Shown here piece after piece: positions 1 to 13,600 of a stretch of DNA of 64,000 bases (the first letter of the stretch is position 1; the number at the start of each line of letters is the position of its first letter). This DNA comes from Lichenostomus cassidix (lineage: Eukaryota; Chordata; Aves; Passeriformes; Meliphagidae). A program made the position numbers and the translations under genes. Below the pieces are notes generated by a model. That model saw only the letters and a program-made list of their open reading frames with translations, was not told where the DNA came from and made no database searches. The stretch is from assembly GCA_008360975.2 (NCBI GenBank), contig CM039196.1, forward strand, positions 2,170,001 through 2,234,000. The letters are read 5' to 3'.

Positions 1-646
1 AGGACATAAAGTACTTTTCACTTTTCAAAGAAAACCTTCATTACTGTCTATGAACCATCAGTTCATATTTTTGTTCTCTCAATCTCATGGCAAATACTGC
101 ATAAGTAACCTAATGACAGACCAGGGACAGGGAAAACGAGAACAAGGAAAAGGATAAAATTAACACATCTGTTCTCACATCAGACTGTGTAGAAACTTCT
201 ATAGAGAGGGTGGTCACAAAGTGCCAGCTGCTGCTCATTTTCAGCTGTTTCATACTCCAGAAGATACCAAACTACATTTCAAGACATATATACATAAATA
301 TACATATGAACAGTTGCTGCAGTTCAGGTGAATGCTATTCAAAAGCCAGTTGGACAAAAGGTGGGTTTATGGCCAAATGCAGCTGAAGTTATCCCCCAGT
401 CTTGGAAGAAATCTGAGATTCCTGCAGCATCATCACCAGCATGAACAAACCCTATAACCTTTCCAGACACATATAAATGACTGTAAGAAGATTCCAGAAA
501 GCCATTATTGAGGCCAAGATCATTTCAGGTAGTACTGAAAGGTATAACTAAATAAAGCAGCAGAGGGCACAGGGCGAACCAGTAATAGCTGTAACAAGGG
601 TACAGCTGAGATTATGAGTCACAAGCAGAGAGGCTGTCAGTGGCAC
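1..646 (-). other. DNAH10 intron, left edge
   Basis: This stretch lies downstream of the exon 50 donor (GTGCCA at 641-646). No segment with both splice sites and dynein-like coding was found on the minus strand. It is treated as the start of intron 50, whose far end is outside the window. Confidence 0.6.
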
Positions 647-1638
647 CTGAAGTCAACATGTTGTTGATGAGTTCCAGGAAACTCTCTTCTGCCACATGGC
701 CATCTGTGAACAAGAAGACCACTGACTTGTTCTCAATACCCAGCTTCTGGTACAAATTTTTCAAATCATCTCGGAAATTATTTTCTCCATATCCCCGACA
801 CAAGATGATCTCAAATATCTAAGGATAAAAACATACACTGAGAAGACACAAATGGTCCCAAGACATGATGGTAACTTGAAATTTCAATTAGATTTAATCA
901 AGGGCATTGGCTTGGCCCCAGTCATCAGTAAAAGTATCAATAAAATTATGCACTACATTCTTTTTTAAAATTGCATTTGTATAACTCTGCAGGCTTCCAT
1001 TTTCAAAATTGCTTTGTGTTCATCATCCTTTTTTGTTCTTTCCTTGCAAGCCTTTGTAAGTGCCTCTGAGAGGAACATTTCCTCTCTGAAATAATACAGT
1101 ATCAATCACAATAAGGCTTCTCAAGCAGCACTGGAGTGCTGCTGTAATACATGTAATATCAACAGCAGTAGTTAGGGACCATCAGTTGTTCTTTGCCAAA
1201 CCCATCCTTGTTTTCTTTCTCCAGTGCCAAAACCCAGATTCAGGCACTGACAACTTCCTGCCCAGATCACACACAGTCAGCTTGGACCTCCTGGCAATCA
1301 CCTCACCCTGGGTTTCTCTCCACACAGAAGAGCTGCCAGCCTGATCTCATCTTGACTGACTAACTGACTCACCCCCATCCCCAGTTAAATCCCAATCACA
1401 ATATTACTTTCCTTGTCTTTTTTCCCAGCTAAGACACAGGGTCACCAACCTCACATCCAGCTGTATGGGCAGCCAGTCTCGTTAGGGACTGCTTTCCTGA
1501 GCCTCCCAGCCCGATGAGCAGGGCGTGCCCGCGGTCCATCCGGATGATGCGATGGATACGGATTAAATGCTCCAGAGCATCATCAAAAAGAATCAGACTC
1601 ATTTTAATATGAAACTCATTGTAGTCATCCAAAATCTC
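647..1638 (-). CDS. DNAH10: DNAH10 exons 49-50, start of AAA4 (partial)
   Basis: Exons: 1450-1638 and 647-818. Exon 49 carries the AAA4 P-loop in [19 protein letters not shown]. Exon 50 carries [17 protein letters not shown] and [19 protein letters not shown], the Walker B region. Exon 50 ends in phase 1 at 647, so further exons are required left of the window. The 646 bases at the left edge appear to be intron; I see no exon in them. Confidence 0.93.
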
Positions 1639-4600
1639 CTTCAGAGAAAAGTGAACAGAATGTTACTAGGAAACGAATGAAACCATTAATAATATTAATA
1701 AAACAGCCCATTTAGCAGCATTTTTCCTTTCCCGTTCCTCAGGGTATATCAACTATCAGAAAACACTGCTGACTGCAGCTGATCCTCAGTTTTCGTTACT
1801 GCAAACCCCAAATGGGCACCAAAGCACCTAAAATTCTATGTGCACACAGAAGAGAACAGATTTCCTACAGTTTGAGGCAGGCTCCTGCCATACCTCAGGC
1901 ACAGTTCCCAGCTGATGCACTCTACCTTAAAGAGAGCTTTTGCTAAATCATAGTCTTGGATGTCTTCATAAATACGAGGTTCTTCTTCATTCAGGGCTGT
2001 TCTGAAATCTCCGAAAAGAATCGGATCCCTCATGACATTCTCCAAGTCATCCTCAAAATGCTCTTCCACCAAGGATTTTACATGGCCTTGTACCTTCAAG
2101 GATATGAAACAAGTCAGGCAACACAACAAAGCATTTGATTGTGAATCCAGTTTTACTCAGTAGGGTGATAACGCAGATTCTTGCCCAAATACTGACTGTT
2201 TTCAAGGTGATACTTAATTCACTAGAAGATCCAAAGATTACAGCCTTCTTTTGTGTTCTGTGTATGATCTAAAATGATCTAATAGGCAGTTCAAGAATGG
2301 TTCAAGCCAATTGACTGTAGAACATCAAAATAAAAAAAGATAAGCCTGTTAAAAAAACCTCATATATTGGTGTAAACAGCATATTAATAAACTTTCCTTT
2401 TCAGCATTCATAGATATCTCACCAGAGATATTTCTCACAAAGCTTCAAAGTCTGCATTAATACTCTGAGTTGTGAAAATTGAGCTGGAGATATATCTTTC
2501 TATGTTAGAGGAGAAAGTTTTAACCAGAAAAATCTGAAGCCTTCTTAACCTACCTCTTTTCATCTAAGCAACTTCCAAAGCAAAGCAAGTTGCATAAGTA
2601 GACTTTACCCCATTTTCTCTCGTAAATCTCAGGGTTTAAAATTGGCATTGCTCTCTTTTGTGTTTTCAGACAAAATTTGAAGCGTTTTACAATTGGCATA
2701 ACAGCCAAAACTGAATCCACTGCTTAAGAATTTGGCTCTATTCCCAGTCACATTCTGGTACAATCCTTCCTGAAGGAAAATACTGACTTGAAGTGATTTC
2801 CTGAGTTTTCTCCTGTACTGCTCTCACACTTTGTCACCTGTACTTCTGCCAATCAATTTTCCTGTAGAGGCAAACCAAGTGATACTTTCCACTGCTTCAG
2901 CAGATCTGCTTTCTTAGTCTGCCATAATCAAATTGTTTTAGGAAAAAAACTTTCATGGGCCATGTTTTAAATCAATGAGCAATATATTGCTTAGACAAGT
3001 CTGCAGTCGGACTGCAAGACCTGAGTCCAACACTTGGTAATGTTGCTGTTGCAAATTAATTGCCATAGTAATAGTCAGTGACTACTAAAAATTGGAAAAG
3101 AAATTACTCACCAATTCTTTGTCTTCTTCATTAATCAGCCTGTCATGGAAAACCCTCAGGCACTCATTTCTCCAAACTCTCACCATCTGGGTGACTGTTA
3201 AAAACCTGAAATAACATCAAAATATCAGACTGCACCAAATGAGCTGATGTGATTCCTACAGCCACATGGTTAATAACAGGGACCAAACTCTGGACTGAGT
3301 TTTTTACTCTTTTTGATTTGGTTCTTTTCATAACTACTTTTCTTGCATTTTTACCTCTGGTTTGGTATCGAGAGTAAGATTACAATTTAGGATGTTCTAT
3401 TTCTCATTGTGGTTTAATGAAAAGTGACTAAATGTGACTGATTTAATGTCCCAAATTACCCCATTTTCACACAGATATACCAAAAAAATCAGATGTGGGA
3501 CCACTAACAACAATTTATCTATTCTTACCTCTCTGAATTTGTAAGAACAAGTCCATTATAGATCCTGGAAAGATCCCGCAGGTTAAAAATGTAATGGAAT
3601 TTAGAAGGAGTAGGGGGTAGGTCAGTAATAATCATTTTATAAAGTTCCAAAGTACACAGCGTAATCTTGTCAGAGATGGCTCTTATGGATGCTTTAAAGG
3701 TCTGCAAACATGAAAAATAAGAGGTGCTTTCATGAGACTCCCCAGACAGAACTCACTGCTATTAAACATAATCTGCTTTCCAGCTTTTAATCCCATTTAG
3801 TTCAAAAATTCTCTGTAGTTTGAACATTCTGCAGTTAAATGTTTAGGGCAGGCTCCATCTTCACTCTGGAACTTGCCAAGTGCTCAAGATAACATCAAAC
3901 TCAGTGACTGGAATTCCCACAGCATTTCTATAGCAGAAAAATTAGCAGCTCTTTTCTTATCTAATGTTGAGGGTACCTTGCTAATAATGCAGTCTATTGC
4001 ATTATATTACATTTTTCACAGTCATTCAGGAAAGAGTTTGCTGATCTTCATGTATCTGCTTACAGGAACTGTAAACCAAATCATTCACACATTTCAACCT
4101 ATGAAAAGCCTCAGGTTTATAAATTATCTGCTGGCTTGAATGTTTACATATTACCCAAGGGTTTATCTAAACAATGTAAAACACATTCAGAAAGAGAAGA
4201 GGAAGGGAAAGGTTTGTGTGAGAGTCTATGTATAAAAAAAACTGGTAACAGAAGATTTCAGGTTCTGCAACAACATAGAAACAAATATCTACTTAAAAAT
4301 AATAAACCTGTTGAGCAATCCTTTAAAAACAGTGAAATTACCGCAGTGTGGCCTTTCAGGATGGAGGAGTAGATCAATTTCAGTGATTGCTCAGATGGAA
4401 AAGGTATGTTAAAAACACTGAAGAGTGAGATGAAGCGAGGATCAACTTCATTCCGACCTCCTCCAGCTTTGCCCATGGCAGCAATAAAGCCCAGGTCTCG
4501 AAGAAATTTAATGCCCATCTCCTTACCACGCTCATACATGAAACCTTTCTCTAGCAGCAGCTTCAGTAGGGCGATGGGTTGTTGTGTGCCATACTCATCA

Positions 4601-7600
4601 ACCTGTGGGACACACAAGAGTCAGGTTACATCAAAGCACTGTACATCAGCACACTGATGCTCCAAATACGGGAATATTGTGTTCCATATTGGGAGAACAT
4701 GCTCCAAATATGGGAATATTGTGTTCCATACTTGGGAGAACATTACAGGGACTAAGGGACACTTGGTAAAGCTCAGGTACTGATTGTGAACACTCATCCC
4801 GATGTCTCCTATGGGAAAAGTGCCTCTTCTCTGAGGTAAACTAAATGCACACTGCATTTGTGCACATAGGGACCATACCAGTGCCAACCCAAATGTTTCT
4901 ATATTACCTTGCAAAACTATTGACAGCTTACCCTTGGCATGTTCATATCATCCATGAACACAAGGAGACGTTTTCCCATGGGAGGGCCAAAACTGTCTTT
5001 AGTTCGTTTTTCTACATTTGTCTCCAGGTTTCTCTGAATGTCCATTGATGTTGTACGAGAAGAGAAGTTAATTATTAGCACCAGCTGCAAACAGGAAGAC
5101 ATGGATAAGTATGGATTCTAATCTGTTCTTTTTTTTTTTTTTTACTAGAGCATTCGAAAATATTCTTTGTATTAGACTGTTAGACAGAGGAAATGCTTCT
5201 CTGGTCCATTATTCACTTGAATTAGAGATGACAAAGAAAAGTAACCCCATTCTTAGCACTTTGATAATATATTCTTACTTTATAAAACTGAGTCTATACA
5301 AGGTAGAGGGGGACAAAACATCTTTGATCCTGAAGGATTTTCAAATTATTCACACACTTTGAGTCTGGAGCTTGCAATCATGTTCCCCAAGTCAATATTG
5401 CAACCCACAGACTCAGGCTTCACAATGCAAATTTAACACAAGGGCAAAGAATGACAGTGCAGTTTTACAAACAAGGCAGAATGCCTCACACATACATTAC
5501 GCTGTTTGTCCAGATTGCTTAGGAAGTTCTGTGTAGTTGCTGTCTTAGATGTTCCTGATTCACCTACAAGCACAACTGGGCGTTTTGCTTTCACCATCTG
5601 TTCCAGTAACCAAGCAGTGCGTGTGGTATCCACTGTGGGCACTGAAAAAGAGCATGAATACAATCACTGGCTAAATGAAAATGCACTACAGCTGGGGGAT
5701 TTGTATTTATAGAATAGTGCTGGAACACACTCACAAGGTATTAACATGCAGTTGCACAGACATTATCTGAATTATCTACTCACTAACAATGTTTAAAGAA
5801 AATTTTAATTGATTAACTATCCCTTTTCAGTCTTTGTCATTGGGATCTTTTATTATATATATATATATATGTACTGAAAAGTTACCTTCAATATAGGGGG
5901 GTCATGGTTTGGTTAAACTCCATTTAATCCCTATTTCAAGGATATAATCAGGATTTATTTGGATCAAAAACATTTTCCCAGAACTCTACAGAGATGAATT
6001 TTTTTTTCTATGTGAATAGCCTGCCATTTGGAGCAATTTCAGAGATCATAAATTTATCTCTTGTGTTAGTGAGGTTAACCTGTGCTTGCTGGAGTATCAC
6101 TGTAAATTGATGTGGCTAAATTTGTCCTTAACTATGAAAAGCTCCATTAGGCAATGCTTGAATCAATAACAGCCCTAAGAACATTGGTTTTATCTATTGA
6201 ATATTTGAATCATGAGCTGATGTTTTTCCTAGAATTTCTAGAGCACACTGGTCATCTTCTGCTATTCTGGCTTCTAAAAGGCATTGTTAACTCCTAACAA
6301 GCCTTATTAACTGAAACATGCTTTCATCCTTTCCTCTTTTTTTTATTACACAATGCTGTAAACATCAGCTTATTACTGCTAAACTACTATGACAAGAACA
6401 TTAAAGAAACTGATTTGTACCATCACAAGAAACTTGAAGAAAGAGAACCTGAGTAGATGACTTTCAGTAGAGAAAGAAGATGTCTCATGTTAAGTGCCAT
6501 GCACTCAGTGGTGGCACATTATGAATTAAAAGCATATAATCACTGTACTTTATCTTATACTCACCTAGAATATCAAGAAATTTCACTTCAGGATTATGAA
6601 TATATTCAGGAACAAGTTGCGTCCAAGGAACCCACGTGTTTTGAGATCCATCAAAATGGAAGTCATACAAAGTTGGCAGCTGACCTGCAAACCATTAAGC
6701 AACTGCAAGTTTTTTAGGACACTGAAATATTTCCTAAGAAAACAATCTGATTGAGATGAAAACGAAGGATAAGATTACAGACCAAACTGGGCAACACTTT
6801 GTTCTATTTACAAGTCATTTAACCCACTAAGACATCAACCAAAATTCCTCTACTCCAGCACCTGGGTCATACTATCACTTTTAAAGCACCTCTTACTGGC
6901 TTTCCTTTCACATTTTGTTTTTCCTTTCACTGTTTATCTCTTCAACTTGGCATAGAAGAGAAGTGCTCTGTGAAGACAGACCATTAGCTGAGAGTCATCC
7001 AGCATCAGTGTCTCTACGTGGTTTTCACTGAGAGCCCCTCAAGGAGCATATTTTGAAGCCAGGACAGCTAGCTGGAAGGAAAATAATGATCTGCCTTCAT
7101 GAAAACTATCCCTTTTCTAATATAATCAATGGGATTCAGATTAAGTTATGACAAGATCCTACCTGGCAGCTGCCCTGGCTTAGCCAGGACATCCTCATCC
7201 TCAAGAACAGTCATGCCAGAAAGACGTTTAACGTTTTCATCAAATTTAATTCTCCCAGCATCAAGAAGAGAAGCACCTAAGGAGCAATACAAAGCTTCCA
7301 AGAAAAAACACTCCAGAACATCAGGTTTTTCAGACTGTACCAGTAGGACTTCCAGCATCACAGTTAACTGCACAATCTGTTGGAAAAAAGACAAAACTGT
7401 AAACAAAATTGCTGCCATTTAGATGCATGAAAACTCTTCATATGTTTTCACTTGATTGCTGGTCTCTTGCTCTTACAGGTGAACCTATTGCTATGTGCAT
7501 TAAGTTCAGTAGAAGAGCTATGTGCTGATTGGTTTTGTGTCTCTTTGTTCTCATCACTAGCAAACTGACATTTCATCACAGATTCTACTCCTGTGCTTTC

Positions 7601-10600
7601 TTTGGGAATGTTTTACTTTCTCCATTATTCCATTTTCCTTTTAGTTAAACATGTTCAATCTTTATTCTCTGTTTCTTACCATATTTAAATCCGCTTGAGG
7701 AACAATGGTCTTCAGCCTTCCTTCCTGTTTGCCATCCACAATTCCCTCCACAATCATATCAATAAGGGGGGGCACATACTTTTCAAAGAGACGATTCAAT
7801 TCCTCTCTCTCCAGCTAAGGAACAAAAAAAAAAAAAAAGGACAATAATTCAGCACACAGAAACCTGGAAAGACAATTTTTGACTGCAGAGCTTATCATCA
7901 AAACCTGGCTGACCAGGTATGACTGCTCTTGAAGGCATCACTTCTACCAAAGAGAGGGTACAGCCACATGAAAAAATGTGACATTGTTGTATGGACTGGG
8001 TGTTCAGCAAGTGAAGACCAGCATTCACCAGGTGATAGCAACTAAGTTGTCTTACTTCAGCTCCTGTGGACTTGAGTTTTTAAACTAAATATAAGAAACA
8101 AGCACCTAAGCAATCTTACTGTTAACTCTTGTCAGAAAAATCAGACTGCCTTTATACAGTGTTGTTACAGCTGTCTACAGATCAGAGTTAAGTACAAATA
8201 CTGTCTGAACAAGTGCAGAAAATCCCACCTCATCTTCTCTTTTTTTGACCCACATCTGCCAGTAGGGTTCATATCTCAGATTTTTAGGATCTACAAAAAC
8301 CATTCCACAGCGGGATACAGTGGCAGGAGATGCATACTGTAAGTCCCCAACCTATAAAATAATCACACAAGACAATGACACACTTAAGCAAAGACCAGCC
8401 ACAGTAACTGCTTTTCAGGCTTTGAAGCCCCATCTGTATCTAACCCTTCCCAAGTATTAAATGGTACAGTCATTTCTTACCTCAAACAACAAAGCACAAT
8501 GTGCCTGAAGCCTAATCCGCTCTCCATTTGCCAGAGTCAATAGCTTGTTGTCATCCATGACAGAATTCATGTTTTCAACCCAGAGAGCATCCACATCTCC
8601 ATCAAAGAGAATGTACCTGTGTACAAGAGCCATGGAGCACTGACTGATCTCTGATTTTACTAACATATTTCCCAATTCAGAAGTGTCATCAACGGTGTCA
8701 GCATCAGACCAGGTGTTTTGAAGTCTACCATTCATTTTTTATAATTGCATAATTTCACTAAGGCTAGAAATTCATAGGAGACAGAAAGACCCCTAGACAC
8801 TTTCTGTTTATTTAACCTATGTTTTTTTAAATAGTGCCATATCAATTTTCTATTTTTTAATTGATGTAAACCCCAGTATCTCAAAACCACCACAATGATT
8901 TCTAGCTGCCTACCTTCGCTCTTTCTTGTCAGTGGGTCTGTTGATATCCCGAAAAATGTTTGACAGGACTCCATCTGTCCAGTCTCGTGAGACAGGGTCA
9001 AGGATTCCATACAGCTCAATCACACTCATAGCTTTAGGGTTCAGTACATGAAGCTTTGTAAACAATCCCAGCCTAAGGACACAGCAAGAAAAGCAATAGT
9101 AAAGTGACACACTACCATATCACGTTAACCCAAGCAGCTGGGCAGCTCTTGATCCTGTCAGGACTGGACAGGACTGGGTAACACAGACCGTGCCATTTTA
9201 TAGCCTGGTTTACAAGTATCAAATTCTATACTTACTTGTTTTGGGCCTGGCACAAAGTGTTAATAACCACTGTTTTGCCACCTCCAGTAGGTCCAACCAC
9301 CATTGTAGTGTGACGAGTTAACATTGTCTCATACATCTGAACTACTTTATCCACCTGAAAAATAAACATGGATTCAGTAGACTACTGCCATAACTGTTTG
9401 TGGACAAGACTAGCAGCTGATCTATATCAGGTAAGTTTTCCTGGAGCCACTCCACGGTGCAACAATGCACCTACAACCTCATGTTTACAACAAAACCTAA
9501 TTTTTTATACCTGGACTGGTAGAACAATATAACCCCGTTCTTCCAGCACTTGTTCCACAGCATCATTAAAGTCAGGGTAGCGGACTCGAGGGCAATCCAG
9601 GCCAGGAAACAGGTCAGAAATTAAGCCGAGGAAGAGAGGTACATCTTCAAACACAAATTTAGGAAGATTCATATCTCGCAGAGCTCTCATTAGTACAACA
9701 TCCTAGACAAAACATAGCAAAATCAATCTTTACCAAACAGTTAACTAATTACCTAAAATGAGGTACTTCAAAACTTAAAATCTTTAAAAACTATTGCCTG
9801 ATTATTTCAGTACATGTTTTTTTGGTGTCAGTTACTAGTGAAAAAGATTATATGCCCAGGGTAACTAAGCAGCAAATCTACCTCACTGAGGTCTGCTGAT
9901 CCTCTTTTCAGCTCTCCAGCCATCACCAACACTGACTTAAGGGCCCGCAGTCCAAAATCATAGTGATGTTGTTTAGAAAGCTGTTCCCTTGACAGCTTGT
10001 ACAGCACTGTCATCTTTTTGGCAAGGACCTGTTTGAGATTTAATTTAGATTATCACAAATGGGGATATTGCTACTGGCCATGCAAATGTGGATATGGGTA
10101 ACAATAAAATTTTCTTACCTTTGCTGTAAGGAACCCTTCAGAAAACAGCATTATTTCACAGATCTGCTGAAGATCTGGTACAATACAAACCACAGGCCTG
10201 AACAGAGCTTTTACAGACTCAGGGAGTTCGGTCCGGCCAGCATAGCCAGGATTCATTGTAATAAAAATGCCAATGCGGCTATCAAGCGAAATCTCCTGTC
10301 CTTCAAACTAAAGGCATAAGAAAATATTAGAACAATGTGAATAAGGAATTTAAAAAAAAAAAACAAAACTATTTGCACAAAGAGAAAACCAGTAATACTG
10401 GGGCACCCACTTAGGACAAACTGCTAAGATATTTTGCTTTAGACATTCATCCTAATACAAACAGTAGGATGAATGTACCCTTTTTTAAGATATTTCACAA
10501 GCCTCAAATTTTCTGTCTGAGGCTTTTGATCCAATAAGCATCAGTAAATAAAACCTCACAATCCACATCAAGTTAAATTACTCCTATTCCTCATTACTAC

Positions 10601-13600
10601 TGGACTATTACCCCATTTACTTGCTATTATCCTACTAAGATCACTTTTATCTCACTTCACAAAGGAAGAACCTAGCAAAGGATTAGACAATCAGCAAGGA
10701 TTTAACATCTTTCAAATGAAAAGTACATACTCTGGAGTTTGAAATGTTCAGCACAAATGAATTACAGAAGCAGCAGCTCTTTGATCTAATGATAGGGTCT
10801 AACCCTGAATTTTGGCCTGAAAACCAAGATCAGCCCTCACAATTACTCTTCCTTTTTAATGTTTACCTGAAATCTTTTCAACTTATTCATTAAAGCACTT
10901 CGAATTGTCTGAATCTGGGAAGAAATGACTGAAAGCACGGAAGCATCAATGCGATTGAATTCATCGAAGCATCCCCATGCTCCACACTGGGCAAGACCTG
11001 AGAAAATTTTACCAATTGCCTAAAAGAAACAGCAAGAAAAACTTCTCAGCAATGAATATATAAAGCATTAGCACCAAAAAACTTGGGAATACGCTAAACT
11101 CTTAGTGCTGGATAAACCTCTGGATATTGATATATGTAGAAGTTAGCAATCTATCTCAAGATCTTGCAATAATTGCTTGCCAAATGCAGACTGCCTATCA
11201 TAAACTCAAATGCATATCATACAGTTATTACTCCCCTACTTGAAAGGGCCTAGAATTCCTTCAGGAATTTATTCAAAATTGACATTTTTTTACTAAATTT
11301 AATTATCAAACAGCATGGTATCTCTAAGGGAGGTACTTATGCAGAAGTTCAGAGTATGTCCTTATCCTGAGCACTGATAAAGATCTGTGTTCTCTGAGAA
11401 AATGCCAATTTCTGCTCTTTAACTCTTACTTTGAAGTCCATGCCTTCTCCACAATTTGTCACTACGCACAGCAAGCCCAGTGCTTTGGCCAGATCCTTGG
11501 TTGTTTCTGTCTTCCCTGTACCTGCTGGCCCTGCTGGTGCTCCTCCCAAATACATAGATAGAGCCTTTGAAGACAGACCAAAAAGCAAAGCAAAGCTTGG
11601 ATTAGATTTGTATTAGGCTGGTAACAAAACCACAAATGAACCCTTGGGTACCAAAACCATTAAACTTATCTGTGAGTTCACTCTACATTGTCTCTCAAGC
11701 TCTTGTTACAAGATGTCCTTGCACACACACCTGTGTGATGGTGAGGTAGATGCGGTCGGTGAGCGGGGTGATGACGAGCCGCCCGTTGAGCCCCATGTAC
11801 TCGTAGCCGTAGGAGAAGGTGCCGGTGCATTGCCGCACTGTCAGCTCGTCCGGCTCGCGCTCCCAGTAAAACCGCAGCTGGCTCTCCCACTCGAACTCCT
11901 GAGCCTGCAGAATGCTGCACCACAGAGCTCACGTGAGCCAAAAGGATGGCAATACAACTTAGGCATTTGGTATTTGCTCAGAAGTTTGCTCAGAAGTTGC
12001 TCAGGTTTACCTGTCTCTTACGAATATATCGATGATGTCTCTGGCATGTACATCGATGATGAGAACAGTGTTGTATTTCTTCCTGTCGTTTTTGCTCAAG
12101 GGCATTGAAATGCGGGTAACCAGGTCATCAATTTGCTTGTGCATTTTTGTAGCATAAATTTTCATTGCCTGCTTTTCTCCCATTTTCACTTTCCGAAAGA
12201 CATCCTCGACCTCCCAAGTCCACCACACTTGATTAGCAGCAAGCACCATCATGCCTTGGAAGAGCAACATCCAATCAACTCTATGGAAAACACATATAGT
12301 GAGGGAGGCTGGGTTACTGTTTATTTTAAGTAACTGATCAAGAAAGAAAAAACACACAACAACAAAAGAGAAGTTCCTCCTGTTCCTGCAACAGCTACAA
12401 CACAATTTTTCAGAGATATACAGAATTTTATCGAAGCATGCTGTGGGGTTTCAAAAGCCTACAAAATATTCTTATAGAAAAGCTGCCTGTTCCATGTATA
12501 AAATTGCCAAGTGGAATTCATCATGAGAAAAACATACTGAACATACAACACTAAAAATAAAACTCAAGATTTAGGAAAAGAGATATGAGAGATTATACAT
12601 TCTTCATAGTTAGTTAAAATAGTGCATGTAAATGTATTTATATCCCTCCACATAGAGAAATACAGACTAAATTGTGAATGAATTTAAAAATTACACCTTA
12701 ATTTTTCTGTATCACTACAGGCTCATGATAACATATCAGGTCATTTGTGTTATCCTTGACACCAATTGTTTCACCTGCTTCTGTCTTCACAATATCGAAA
12801 AATGGCTTCCTTGGTGAGGCGTCTGTTGGTTCGTCTCATTTCCTCCAGCACTGCTGTCATCCAGTTCTCCACTCTGCCCACAGCAGGGACAGCCTCCCGG
12901 AACTCCATCTCCTCCCCCTCAGCTGAGATCATGGCTGTGGCAATCTTCTCATCATTGTCACCATCATGGAACTTCAGCGAGGCTATATTATCAAACATCT
13001 GAAATGCACCAACAAAGAAATTCACTGTCATTTTAGAAACAAAGCCTCCAAGAAATCAGTGTATCCAACCCCCAGCCATCCTCCAGAGAAATGGATCTGA
13101 CTCCTAAGTAATCAAATACAAATGCTGATAATATAGCCCAGCAGCCCAACTGCAGAATATCAAGCAGATAATCAACCCAAATGACACTGATTTCTTTTTC
13201 CAGAAAATAAAAATCTAGGAGGAGCTACAATTTATGAGGAAATATCTTTAATGATAGATCATTCTGGTATATATTGAATGTTCCTCTGTCATAACTGCTA
13301 CTAACCAGTGTGAGAGCCAGGAGAGGCTGAGCATCAGATTTGATCTGGTTATTCAGAAGCTTTTTCAAGATGCTGCCAGGATACTCTTCATATGCAAAAA
13401 ATATTCATGCACCCATATGAGCATGTATGGTACAGTCTTTTAAACTTTTTAAAGCACCTAAAAGCACAAGGCACTGTGGAAAGCCAGATATTGTACCTTT
13501 ATCATGTGTTCCTGGACACAGAGTGGACTGCCACTGCCAAGGATACTGAGCAACTCATCATCAGATATAAAGAAAAATCTCGGGAAAGCATTTCGCTTGG

